A stretch of DNA of 64,000 nt from DAIDKA01 sp049792815 (lineage in GTDB: Bacteria; Pseudomonadota; Gammaproteobacteria; Steroidobacterales; Steroidobacteraceae): the NCBI GenBank assembly GCA_049792815.1, contig JBARBG010000140.1:35905-99904 (forward strand). Direction: 5' to 3'. Numbering within the stretch: the stretch's first letter is position 1; every line of letters starts with the position of its first letter. The position numbers and the translations under genes are program-made. The notes under the pieces are model-generated. The model ran no database searches. It saw only the letters and a list, made by a program, of their open reading frames with translations, and was not told where the DNA came from. Shown piece after piece: positions 17,744-26,335 of this stretch.

Positions 17744-19570
17744 CTACCGCACGCCGAAGGCCAGCAACACGTTGCCCGGCGCCTCCGCGACCACACCGTA
17801 TCCGGAACCGACAAACACCATACCGGCGGCGACCGTCGCGCCGGCGGACTCAATGGAGCCACCGTGGGCCGGCACGCCATTCACCGTCTGAAAGGACGTT
17901 GCCGTCTGATATTTCCACAGCGTGTGCCCATCATCGGTGGACAGTGCCCACACACTGCCATCAGACCCGCAGGCAAACAGTACGCCGGGTATGGCCGTGA
18001 CCGCGGCGCTATAGCCCACCTTCGGATCCGTCCCGGTATCCAGCGGTGCGCACCATTTCTGCTGACCATCGGCGAGCGCCACGGCGCCGATGCCATCGGT
18101 GGTGCAGCCTACATAGGCGTAGTGCTCATCGAGTGCGCCGCCCCAGATGGGTCCGCGAAAGCGTGCGCGGGGTAAACCGGATTTCGCATGATCATCGCGC
18201 CAGGCCACCGCGCCCCGCTTACCGACATCCAGTGCCATGACATCCCCGGGCTTCATGGAGAACACGACCAGCGTTCGGCCATCCTTCATCCGGGTGAGCA
18301 TCGGTGACATGGGCACGTCCCAGTCGGGACCCACTTGCGGCGGACAGTTTTCGGTCTTACCCGCTCCCGCGCAGCCGACGATGAACGAATCGCCCGCATA
18401 GATCTGATGGCTCCACAGCCGCTTGCCCGTGGCAAGGTCCAGCGCCAGGATCGCATCCGTGGTCGCAGGCGCAGGATAGGTCGAGGCATCGCCGGTGCCG
18501 AAGTACACCGCATGACGCACGGGATCGATGGTCGGCGTGTTCCACACCGGGTTGCCGGCCGGCGCCCACTGTTGCACCCCCTGTGAGTTCTTGTGGGTGG
18601 GTTGCGGTCGCTGGGCGATGGTGTAGGTTTTCCAGATCCTTCTGCCCGTGTTGGCATCGAGCGCACTGACACTGCCCACGGCCGTGCAGCAGGGGTAGTC
18701 AAGGACCCGAGCCTGGAACCCCTCCCACGCCGAGATGGGAACATACAGGCGCCCCTGGTACAGGGCCGGGGCCGCGGTCACACGCGTGGCAAAGTGCTTT
18801 TCGACATGCGTCTTCCAGATACCCGCGCCGGTATGGGCATCGATGGCATAGGCATTGGCCTTCAGGTCGCCGAAATAGACCGCCAGGCGAGTGTTGCCGG
18901 CCAGGCTGATCGGACCCACTGTCATGGCATTGCGGACGCCGGCCTGCGCGCGGTACGACCAGTAGACGCAGCCCGTGGCGGCGTCCAGCGAGTACACATA
19001 GCCGATGTCCGAGCCCACGAAGACGCGACCCGCGACCACCGTGGGCTGCCCGAAGGCGGAAGTGCCGCCGGGAAAACCAAACGCCCATTTCAGCTTGAGG
19101 TTGGGGACGCTCGCCGCCGTCAGGCCGGCGGCTGCTGCGGATTGGAAGCGATTGTTCGCGGTGCCATTGCCCCAACCGTTCCAATCCTGGTGCAGGTCAT
19201 GCAACGGCGGATTGTCGCTGCAGCGGTTTTGCATGGCGGAGACATCACCGGCTTTCTCCGAGCCCAGGAATTGCCCGGCCAGGGATTCGGCGACCCGCCT
19301 GCGGTCCGTGTCATTGAGGGTATCGCCTACAGCCTTCATCATCCCGGTGGTCAACGCGGTATAAATGCGCTCGGGCGACATGGTGCGCAAGGTCGCCGGG
19401 CTCGGTGCGCGCTCATAGGCCTTATTGCCATGGCAGGAGACGCAGTGCTGCTGGAATACCGCGAAGCCCAGCTCAGTGCCGCGACGCTCCGGCGCGCTGC
19501 TATCCGCTGCCGCCGCCGCCTGTGCGATGAGGGCGCACACCAGCACTCTGCCCGCGCCTCGATGAAACAC
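17744..19570 (-). CDS. Quinohaemoprotein, PVA-dehydrogenase-like
   Basis: 608 residues from a GTG at 19568-19570, with AGGGG eight bases upstream. The frame stays open much further 5' but would run antisense through the divergent dehydrogenase. A Sec-type signal (VLVCALIAQAAAAAD) precedes a cytochrome c domain with haem motif CVSCH at residues 43-47. A PQQ-type beta-propeller fills the rest, with repeats such as GYVYSLDAATGCVYW, SVSALDANTGRRIW and AILALDLATGKRLW, plus an adjacent Cys pair (DYPCC). The domain order resembles polyvinyl-alcohol dehydrogenases, which oxidise secondary alcohols in the periplasm and pass electrons to cytochrome c. It heads a five-gene minus-strand operon. The true substrate is unknown. 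Confidence 0.84.
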   Translation of the reverse strand: MFHRGAGRVLVCALIAQAAAAADSSAPERRGTELGFAVFQQHCVSCHGNKAYERAPSPATLRTMSPERIYTALTTGMMKAVGDTLNDTDRRRVAESLAGQFLGSEKAGDVSAMQNRCSDNPPLHDLHQDWNGWGNGTANNRFQSAAAAGLTAASVPNLKLKWAFGFPGGTSAFGQPTVVAGRVFVGSDIGYVYSLDAATGCVYWSYRAQAGVRNAMTVGPISLAGNTRLAVYFGDLKANAYAIDAHTGAGIWKTHVEKHFATRVTAAPALYQGRLYVPISAWEGFQARVLDYPCCTAVGSVSALDANTGRRIWKTYTIAQRPQPTHKNSQGVQQWAPAGNPVWNTPTIDPVRHAVYFGTGDASTYPAPATTDAILALDLATGKRLWSHQIYAGDSFIVGCAGAGKTENCPPQVGPDWDVPMSPMLTRMKDGRTLVVFSMKPGDVMALDVGKRGAVAWRDDHAKSGLPRARFRGPIWGGALDEHYAYVGCTTDGIGAVALADGQQKWCAPLDTGTDPKVGYSAAVTAIPGVLFACGSDGSVWALSTDDGHTLWKYQTATSFQTVNGVPAHGGSIESAGATVAAGMVFVGSGYGVVAEAPGNVLLAFGVR

Positions 19571-19699
19571 GCGTCTTTCCCCTGAAGCGATGTCCGCAAA
19601 TCCGGCCCAGCGCAATAGTACGGCAGTTGAGTGGTCAAAGGATCGTTGCGTTTTTTGTGGGGTTGATGCTTGAATGGCCGCCAAAATAAGGGGGATCCA

Positions 19700-21862
19700 A
19701 TGAAAGTACGGCAACCGCGGTTCCGGCAGCTGTCGGTAGGGCTCAGCCTGTTTGCTGCACTGCTGTTCGTGTCCCCATCCCGGGCGCAGCGTCCTCCCCG
19801 GGTCGACCCGGCGCCCCTGGCGAGCTTCACGCCCGACCAGGCGGCCCAGGGTAAGACTGCCTATGCCGCACAATGCGGCAGCTGTCACGGCAAGAACTTG
19901 AGCGGCAGCGAGTTCGCGACACCCCTCAATGGCACCGCTTTCAGTCTCAACTGGGGCGCAAAGTCCGCCGCGGCCCTGTTTACCTTCATCCGCTCGCGGA
20001 TGCCGCCGGCCGCAATCGGGTCCCTGACGCCGCAGGCAACCGCAGGCCTCGTGGCCTACCTGCTGCAGGTCAACGGCGCGAAGGCGGGCGAGCTGCCGCT
20101 CGCGGCCGATGCCACGACCCTGGCCGCACTGCGCATCCCGCGCAATCCGGCCGCCAGGGCGTCGCCGATGATGCCCCTGTCGCCCCTGTCGCCGCCGGTG
20201 CCCAAGGTGTTCACGCCCAATCCTCTGGATGAGTTCACCCCGGTCACCGAGGCCATGCTGCGCAATCCGGCCGCCGGCGACTGGCTGCTCTGGCGCCGCA
20301 CCTACAGCGATCAGGGCTTCAGTCCGCTGCGGCAGATCACCCGGCAGAACGTGGATGAACTGCGGGTCTCCTGGGGCTGGACATTGCCCACCGGACACAA
20401 TGAGACCACACCGCTGGAGCATGATGGCGTGCTGTTCGTGGCCAGCTGGGGCGACAACATCCAGGCCCTGGATGCCGTCACCGGTGACCTCCTGTGGCAG
20501 TACTCACGCGTGCTGCCCAGCGACGCGCGTCTTGAAGTGCGGCGAAATATCGCGATCTATGGCGAGCGGTTGTTCGAGTCGACCTCGGATGATCATGTGG
20601 TCGCGCTGGATGTGAAGACCGGCACCGTGGTGTGGGACATGCCGGTGGCGGACTATCGCGCGGGCTGGCAGACAACGGGCGGCCCGCTGATCGCCAAGGG
20701 CAAGGTGTTGCAGGGCATCGTCGGCCAGGCGCCCGGTGGCGGCGCGGTGGTGGCGCTGGATGTCCAGACGGGCAAGGAGGCGTGGCGCTTCCACACCATC
20801 GCCCGACCGGGAGAATTCGGCGGCGACAGTTGGAATGGCGTGCCGCTTGAAAAACGCAGCGGAGCCTCGGTCTGGACTGCCGGCAGTTATGACCCAGCGT
20901 TGAATCTGGCTTTCTTCGGCGTCGGGCAGACCTACGATACGGGCCCGCTGCTGCATTCCATCAACAAGCCCGGCATCACCCAGGACAGTCTCTATACCGA
21001 TTCGACGCTGGCGCTGGACCCCGACACCGGCAAGCTCGCCTGGCATTTCCAGCATGTGCACAACGATCAATGGGATCTTGACTGGGCGTTCGAGCAGCAA
21101 GTGATAGATCTGCCGGTCAACGGGCAGACGCGCAAGCTCATCGTGACCGACGGCAAGATGGGCATCATCGAGGCCATGGATGCGGCCACCGGGAAGTACA
21201 TCTTCTCGAAGGACCAGGGCATACAGAACGTCATCAGTGCCATCGATCCGAAGACCGGCGAAAAGTCCATCAACCCCGACGTGGTCGTGGGTGATGGCAA
21301 GCCGCACACCATCTGCCCGCATCCGGGCGGTGGCCGCAACTGGAATGCGAGTTCCTACAATCCGGCCACGAAAATCCTGTACACGCCGATGGTGGAGTCC
21401 TGCATGGACCTCATTCCCGCGGGACCGGGTGAACGCGGCAATCTGTCATCGGGCTACAACTGGACCATCCGTCCGCGGCCCGACACCGACGGCAAGTACG
21501 GTCGCATCGAAGCGTTGAATCTTCAGACCCAACAGGTGGCGTGGATGCAGCGGCATCGCGCACCGGATACCACCTGCCTGCTGGACACCGCGGGCGGCGT
21601 TGTGTTTTCCGGATCGCTGGATCGTTTCCTGCGCGCCTACGACGATGCGACGGGCAAGCAACTGTGGCAGATACGCATGAACGATGTGCCCAGCTCCTGT
21701 CCCATCTCCTACAGTGTCAAGGGCCGGCAGTACATCGCGGTGGTCGTCGGCAACGGCGGCATTGAGTCGCAGACTTTCCCGACCATTGTCCCGGAGATCC
21801 AGGACCCCCAGGAGCACGCCTCATCGATCTGGGTGTTTGAATTACCGCAGCGCCTGCACTAG
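19700..21862 (+). CDS. PQQ-dependent dehydrogenase with N-terminal cytochrome c
   Basis: 720 residues from the ATG at 19700, preceded by AAGGGGGAT. A signal peptide (VGLSLFAALLFVSPSRAQ) is followed by a cytochrome c domain with haem motif CGSCH at residues 59-63, then an eight-bladed-type PQQ propeller (SWGDNIQALDAVTGDLLW, GAVVALDVQTGKEAW, STLALDPDTGKLAW). The probable catalytic region NDQWDLDW places Asp at 459 and 461. Haem-first order is the reverse of classical quinohaemoprotein alcohol dehydrogenases, and the usual metal-binding Glu and Asn motifs are not obvious, so the substrate class is uncertain. It is divergent (129 bp) from the PVA-dehydrogenase-like gene, and its TAG shares CTAG with the convergent reductase. 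Confidence 0.86.
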   Translation: MKVRQPRFRQLSVGLSLFAALLFVSPSRAQRPPRVDPAPLASFTPDQAAQGKTAYAAQCGSCHGKNLSGSEFATPLNGTAFSLNWGAKSAAALFTFIRSRMPPAAIGSLTPQATAGLVAYLLQVNGAKAGELPLAADATTLAALRIPRNPAARASPMMPLSPLSPPVPKVFTPNPLDEFTPVTEAMLRNPAAGDWLLWRRTYSDQGFSPLRQITRQNVDELRVSWGWTLPTGHNETTPLEHDGVLFVASWGDNIQALDAVTGDLLWQYSRVLPSDARLEVRRNIAIYGERLFESTSDDHVVALDVKTGTVVWDMPVADYRAGWQTTGGPLIAKGKVLQGIVGQAPGGGAVVALDVQTGKEAWRFHTIARPGEFGGDSWNGVPLEKRSGASVWTAGSYDPALNLAFFGVGQTYDTGPLLHSINKPGITQDSLYTDSTLALDPDTGKLAWHFQHVHNDQWDLDWAFEQQVIDLPVNGQTRKLIVTDGKMGIIEAMDAATGKYIFSKDQGIQNVISAIDPKTGEKSINPDVVVGDGKPHTICPHPGGGRNWNASSYNPATKILYTPMVESCMDLIPAGPGERGNLSSGYNWTIRPRPDTDGKYGRIEALNLQTQQVAWMQRHRAPDTTCLLDTAGGVVFSGSLDRFLRAYDDATGKQLWQIRMNDVPSSCPISYSVKGRQYIAVVVGNGGIESQTFPTIVPEIQDPQEHASSIWVFELPQRLH

Positions 21863-22845
21863 ACCGTGACCACGATCTTGCCGATCTGCTGATTGGATTC
21901 CAGGTACGCATGGGCGGCGGCGATCTCATCCAGCGTGAAGGTTTTCGCGATGACCGGCTTCAGGTGCCCTGAGGCCAGGCCCGCCTGGATGGTGTCACGC
22001 GCCCGCTGGTAGCGATCCGGCTTGTTGGCAATGGAAGAAAACACCCAGCCGCGGATGCTCAGGCCCCGCAGCGCCATCGTCCAGTGCGGATAGGGCGTGG
22101 GTTGACCGCTCAGACTGCCGTAAATGAACAGGATGCCCTCTTCGGCGAGCGCGCTGCAAAGCTTCTCCACGAACGGTCCACCCACCGGATCGAAGGCAAT
22201 GCGCGCACCCTTGCCGTCGGTGATGCGCATCACCTCGGCCACGACATCGGTTTCCTCGGTGGCCACCACATGCCGCGCCCCCTGCTCGCGCAGGGCGGCG
22301 GCCTTCTTGCTGTAACGGGTCAGCGCGATCGGTACGGCACCGGCCCAGTTGGCCAACTGGATGGCTGCGATGCCGACGCTGCTGGAAGCGGCCGGAATCA
22401 GCACGTGATCCCCGATGCCGGCCTTTGCGACCTCGATGATGGCGTAGGCCGTCAGATAGGCCATCCAGATGGAGCTGGCCTGAACCGGCGTCAGTCCCGC
22501 GGGCGCCGCGAACACACTGCGGGCCGGCACGATGGCGGATTCGGCGTAGACGCCGTATTCACCCTGTCGATAGGTCGGTATGACACAGACCCGATCACCG
22601 GGGGCATGGCCCTGCACGCCTGGGCCCAGCGCTTCAACGACACCGTAGGCTTCGTAGCCCATCAGGGAGGGGAGCCTCGCCGGGATGAGGTATTTGCCCG
22701 AGCGATAGATGGCCTCGGAGCGATTCAGGCCGATCGACTGCACACGGATACGGATCTCGCCCGGGCCGGGAGCGGCGACGGGCAGATCCTCGATGCGCAG
22801 CACTTCGGGGCCGCCGGTTTCATGGATACGTACGGTCTTGGTCAT
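21859..22845 (-). CDS. MDR-family quinone/alkene reductase
   Basis: 328 residues from the ATG at 22843-22845 (GGAGG 11-12 bases upstream). Medium-chain dehydrogenase/reductase of the zinc-independent quinone oxidoreductase type. The GroES-like N-half contains GLNRSEAIYRSGKY and GYEAYGVVEALGPGV; the Rossmann half contains IPAASSSVGIAAIQLANWAG for NADPH. The Cys/His ligands of zinc alcohol dehydrogenases are absent. Expected role: NADPH-dependent reduction of a quinone or alpha,beta-unsaturated carbonyl. Cytosolic. Only 37 bp separate it from the divergent beta-lactamase-fold gene. Confidence 0.9.
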   Translation of the reverse strand: MTKTVRIHETGGPEVLRIEDLPVAAPGPGEIRIRVQSIGLNRSEAIYRSGKYLIPARLPSLMGYEAYGVVEALGPGVQGHAPGDRVCVIPTYRQGEYGVYAESAIVPARSVFAAPAGLTPVQASSIWMAYLTAYAIIEVAKAGIGDHVLIPAASSSVGIAAIQLANWAGAVPIALTRYSKKAAALREQGARHVVATEETDVVAEVMRITDGKGARIAFDPVGGPFVEKLCSALAEEGILFIYGSLSGQPTPYPHWTMALRGLSIRGWVFSSIANKPDRYQRARDTIQAGLASGHLKPVIAKTFTLDEIAAAHAYLESNQQIGKIVVTV

Positions 22846-22882
22846 GAGGTACCATCCTCCCACAAATCCGAGGGGTGGTGAA

Positions 22883-24085
22883 ATGGCACAGGGTGGATTC
22901 TCCAAGGCGCGCCTGGCGCGCATGCACGCGGTAATGTCCGAGTATGTCGAGCAGGGCACGGTGGCAGGCCTGGTCACGCTGCTGAGCCGGCGCGGTGAGA
23001 CCGTCGTGGATGCCATCGGGTGTCAGGACCTGGTGCACAAGGATCCGCTGCGTCGCGATTCGATATTCCGCATCGCCTCGATGACCAAGCCCATCACCGC
23101 GGTGGCGGCGATGATCCTGGTCGAGGAATGCAAGCTGACGCTGGATGCACCCCTCGACCCATTCTTGCCCGAGCTCGCCAACCGCCGCGTGCTCAAGCGC
23201 ATCGACGGGCCCATCGAGCACACCGACGCTGCGGTGCGCCCGCTCACGCTGCGGGATCTGCTCAGTTTCCGCATGGGCATGGGATTTCTGATGACCCCGG
23301 AGTCGCAGCAGTATCCTATCCAGCAGGCCGTGAATGCGGCCTTGCCCCAGGGCATCGATCCTACCCATCCGCATGGGCCGGATGAGTGGCTGCGGCGCTT
23401 GGGTTCGTTACCTTTGATGTACCAGCCCGGAACGCGCTGGCAGTATCACACCGGGTCCGATGTGCTCGGGGTCCTGATCGCGCGGGTTGCGGGGCAGTCC
23501 TTCGAGAGCTTTCTCAAGGAGCGCATCTTCGAGCCCCTGGGCATGCGTGATACCGGATTCTTCGTGCCACCCGGAAAGCTCGGCAGGTTTACCAGCAGCT
23601 ACGCGGCCAGCCCCACCAGCGGCACCCTGGAACTGATCGACGACAGCCAGGACAGCAAGTGGGGGCGGGCGCCGGCATTCCCCGCCGGCGGTTCAGGACT
23701 GGTATCAACCATCGACGATTACTGCGCCTTTGGCCGCATGATGCTCAACAAGGGCAAGCTGGCTGGGGAGCGGCTCCTGGCGCGGCCGACGGTGGAGCTG
23801 ATGCTCACCGATCAGATCACGCCGGCGCAGAAGGCCGTTTCGCCTTTTTCGCCGGGCTTCTGGGACCACCGGGGTTGGGGCCTGGGTCTGTCCGTGGTCA
23901 CGGGCCGTGCCAGCACAGGCATGGCGCCGGGTCAGTTCGGCTGGTCGGGGCTGTTCGGCACGCACTGGATCTCGGACCACGTCGAGGAGCTGGTGGCGAT
24001 TCTCATGATCCAGCGTATGAACATGGGGCCGACACGTATCCATGAAGACTTCGGCACCCTGGCCTACCAGAGTCTCGATGACTAA
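22883..24085 (+). CDS. Serine hydrolase of the class C beta-lactamase family
   Basis: 400 residues from the ATG at 22883 with GAGGGG upstream. The SxxK nucleophile motif is SMTK at residues 66-69. A Tyr in WQYHTGSDVLG occupies the second motif (YxN-like but with His-Thr-Gly following), and GWGLGLSVV lies where the third motif is expected. This matches esterase/transesterase members (EstB, LovD type) better than true beta-lactamases. No signal peptide is visible, so it is probably cytosolic and unlikely to confer beta-lactam resistance. The stop overlaps the convergent phosphatase gene by four bases. Confidence 0.88.
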   Translation: MAQGGFSKARLARMHAVMSEYVEQGTVAGLVTLLSRRGETVVDAIGCQDLVHKDPLRRDSIFRIASMTKPITAVAAMILVEECKLTLDAPLDPFLPELANRRVLKRIDGPIEHTDAAVRPLTLRDLLSFRMGMGFLMTPESQQYPIQQAVNAALPQGIDPTHPHGPDEWLRRLGSLPLMYQPGTRWQYHTGSDVLGVLIARVAGQSFESFLKERIFEPLGMRDTGFFVPPGKLGRFTSSYAASPTSGTLELIDDSQDSKWGRAPAFPAGGSGLVSTIDDYCAFGRMMLNKGKLAGERLLARPTVELMLTDQITPAQKAVSPFSPGFWDHRGWGLGLSVVTGRASTGMAPGQFGWSGLFGTHWISDHVEELVAILMIQRMNMGPTRIHEDFGTLAYQSLDD

Positions 24086-24729
24086 GCCACCAGTGCCCGC
24101 AGCGCCGGCTCATTGACTTCGATGTGCCACCTGCCGTTGCCAACCTGTGTGATGCCGTAGATCACGGCATTGGGCATCGGGAAGCCCAGCTGGAAGCGCC
24201 GGAACTGGGCCATGGCGATGTGATCGACCTGTTCAAAGCCCCATAACTGCCAGAACAGCAGCGCCATCCACATGCCATGGCCGAAGATCACCGTGCCGTC
24301 GGGCAGCGAGGGCAGCCAGGACTTGCGCATGTGGGCCACGCGTTCGTGGAATTCGCGGAAGGTCTCACCGGCAGGGCCGGTGCGCCGGTCCGGATCGGCC
24401 CCCAGCCAGTAGCGCGCCAGGACCGCCTCGCGCGCCGTACAGGAACTGCCGCGCATCTGCAGCGTGTCGAGGGTCTCGAATTCACGCAGCCCGTCGTGGA
24501 GCTGAGCTGCGGCACCCAGTCCCGCGCAGTACGGCGAAGCAGTATCCAGGGTGCGTTTGAATGGCGAGGACCACACCGCTGGTGTGGTGGCTGGCAGCAG
24601 CGCCGCCAGGGTTCGCGCCTGCAATTCGCCTACTTCGGTGAGGGGCACCAGCGGATTCTCGAGCGTGATACCGCCCGCATTGGCCTGGCTTTGACCGTGG
24701 CGGATCAGGAACAGGGTGGGATGCGACAT
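24082..24729 (-). CDS. Histidine phosphatase family protein
   Basis: 215 residues. The phosphoglycerate-mutase-like catalytic motif is at the N-terminus (LFLIRHGQSQAN, with the nucleophilic His in RHG). A second basic site (SSPFKRTLDTA) and the late His in VIFGHGMWMALLF complete the pocket. The family dephosphorylates varied small metabolites or proteins; the substrate cannot be inferred. It lies 12 bp after the HEAT-repeat gene on the same strand and is likely the last member of that block. Confidence 0.88.
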   Translation of the reverse strand: MSHPTLFLIRHGQSQANAGGITLENPLVPLTEVGELQARTLAALLPATTPAVWSSPFKRTLDTASPYCAGLGAAAQLHDGLREFETLDTLQMRGSSCTAREAVLARYWLGADPDRRTGPAGETFREFHERVAHMRKSWLPSLPDGTVIFGHGMWMALLFWQLWGFEQVDHIAMAQFRRFQLGFPMPNAVIYGITQVGNGRWHIEVNEPALRALVA

Positions 24730-24741
24730 ACCCGCATGTTA

Positions 24742-25686
24742 TCAAATCGGGTCCGAGCGCCGCGCTCTGGCGGCATTGACCTGTTCAGTCAGTCTGGCAT
24801 TGCGGCTGTAGACCGCCAGTGCCTCCACCGCGACGCCGGCCAGCTTGGCGGTTCCGGTCGCGATCAAATCCAGCAGCCACTCGAAGGCGGCTTCCGAGCG
24901 GTGCAGTGACGCGGCGCGGATCAGTGCGCTGCGTGCCTCGGGACTCACCAGGTCATCCCAGGCCTGGCGCAGCAGGGTGAACGCCTCGGGCCGGCGTGAT
25001 TCGCCCAGGGCCAGCGCCGCGTATTCCTGCAGAGCCGCGTCCTTGCCCACGAGGTAGCCCGCGACGAAGGGCAGGGAGTACTCCGGGGCAATGGCCAGTA
25101 GGGCACCGAAGCACTCGCCGATCACCTCAGGCTCGGCATCCCCGCCGTGCACCTTGAGACGCAGCACGGCCTCGGCCTCGAAGGGATTGCCGCAGGATAT
25201 GGCGCGTGCCGCCCCGCAGCGCACCGGCACCTCAAGGTCATTGAGCAGCGCCGTGAGTTCCGCCACGGCGTGCAGGTAACCGGAGGCGGCAAGTCCCATG
25301 GCGCAGCTGCAGCGCAGGTCCGTGGCCGTGTCCGCTCGTCCGCCCCACACCGGCTCGAGCTGCCGATACGCCATGCCGCGCTGGTAGAACGCGATGTCCC
25401 GGCACTCGAGGCTCACCAGGGCGCGCGCGATGGCGCTCTTCGCCTTGCACTGCGGATCACGTTTGATCGGGTCCTGCAGGAAGCGTGCGAAGGCATTCAG
25501 CAGGTCCGCAATGAGCTCATGCAGCAGCTTCTCGCCACTGAGCGTCGCGGCGCGCGACACCACCAGGAAGTGGCGATCGCCAAGCGCCTTGCGCAGGGCC
25601 GCAAGCACATCGGCGCGCGCAGCCACGGGATTGAGCTGGTTCAGGACATCGAGCGCCGCCTGCGCCCTAGAGTCGGACGAGGCCAC
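24742..25686 (-). CDS. HEAT-repeat protein
   Basis: About 314 residues of repeated helix pairs, e.g. LALGESRRPEAFTLLRQAW and AFEWLLDLIATG, typical of HEAT/armadillo scaffold proteins. I placed the start at the GTG at 25684-25686, giving a 20-bp overlap with the regulator upstream; a TTG at 25731 is also possible, and neither has a good ribosome site, so reinitiation after the regulator is likely. Enzymatic function is not expected. It may be a protein-interaction partner of the adjacent two-component system. Confidence 0.7.
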   Translation of the reverse strand: MASSDSRAQAALDVLNQLNPVAARADVLAALRKALGDRHFLVVSRAATLSGEKLLHELIADLLNAFARFLQDPIKRDPQCKAKSAIARALVSLECRDIAFYQRGMAYRQLEPVWGGRADTATDLRCSCAMGLAASGYLHAVAELTALLNDLEVPVRCGAARAISCGNPFEAEAVLRLKVHGGDAEPEVIGECFGALLAIAPEYSLPFVAGYLVGKDAALQEYAALALGESRRPEAFTLLRQAWDDLVSPEARSALIRAASLHRSEAAFEWLLDLIATGTAKLAGVAVEALAVYSRNARLTEQVNAARARRSDPI

Positions 25687-26335
25687 GCTTGTGTGCGACG
25701 GCGACGGCCTCGGTGCGGCTGATGGCGTCAAGCTTGGTGAGGATGGCTTTGACGTGGGTCTTGGCCGTGCCCTCGGTAATGCTCAGGCGCCGTGCGATGT
25801 CCTTGTTGCTGCGGCCCTCGGCCAGCAGCTGCAGCACGCCGATTTCGCGCTGGGTGAGGCTGGGCTTGGCCATGCGCTGCAGCGCCTTGCTGGCGACGGA
25901 CGAGGAGGCGTAGGGGCGGTCCTCGCTGACCGCACGGATGGCGGAAAGGATCTCGGTGCGCGGCGAGTCCTTCAGCAGGTAGCCCTTGGCGCCCTGGCTG
26001 AGGCATCGGAAGATGTCCTCATCGCCGTCGTAGGTGGTCATCACCAGCAGCCGCGCATGCGGATGCGCGGCCAGAACCAGCTGCACCACCGCGACGCCAT
26101 CACGCTTGGGCATGCGCAGGTCCAGCACCATCACATCAGGCTGGTGACGCTCGTACAGGTCGGTGGCCTCTTCGCCGTCGGCGGCTTCGGCCACCACTTC
26201 CATATCAGGCTGACGGTTGAGTATGGCCGCCAGCCCATCGCGCACCACCGGATGATCATCCGCGAGGATGACGCGGATCTTGTGCACCGGCGCCGTCGCT
26301 GTATTGGCGGTTGCCGGCGCCGTTGCCGCGCTCAC
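25667..26335 (-). CDS. NarL/FixJ-family response regulator
   Basis: 222 residues starting at a GTG (26333-26335) that overlaps the kinase stop as GTGA. The receiver domain shows ILADDHPVVRDG and phospho-acceptor Asp in VMVLDLRMPKRDG. The C-terminal LuxR-type helix-turn-helix shows LTQREIGVLQLLAEGRSNKDIA and GTAKTHVKAIL. It is the obvious partner of the upstream GAF histidine kinase and probably a transcription factor for the co-directional efflux genes or other targets. Confidence 0.94.
   Translation of the reverse strand: MSAATAPATANTATAPVHKIRVILADDHPVVRDGLAAILNRQPDMEVVAEAADGEEATDLYERHQPDVMVLDLRMPKRDGVAVVQLVLAAHPHARLLVMTTYDGDEDIFRCLSQGAKGYLLKDSPRTEILSAIRAVSEDRPYASSSVASKALQRMAKPSLTQREIGVLQLLAEGRSNKDIARRLSITEGTAKTHVKAILTKLDAISRTEAVAVAHKRGLVRL

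Noticed and set aside
16343..18175. A 610-codon open frame on the plus strand, antisense to the VOC and quinohaemoprotein genes
   Set aside because: Its translation has no recognisable domain and is rich in Arg, His and Gly, as expected from the complement of GC-biased coding DNA; the minus-strand genes have clear motifs.
19571..20422. 5' extension of the PVA-dehydrogenase-like frame by 284 codons
   Set aside because: It would run antisense through the start of the divergent PQQ dehydrogenase; the GTG at 19570 has a ribosome site and opens directly into a signal peptide.
22883..24085. Antibiotic-resistance beta-lactamase
   Set aside because: SMTK is present, but there is no signal peptide and the second and third motifs look like those of esterase-type members.
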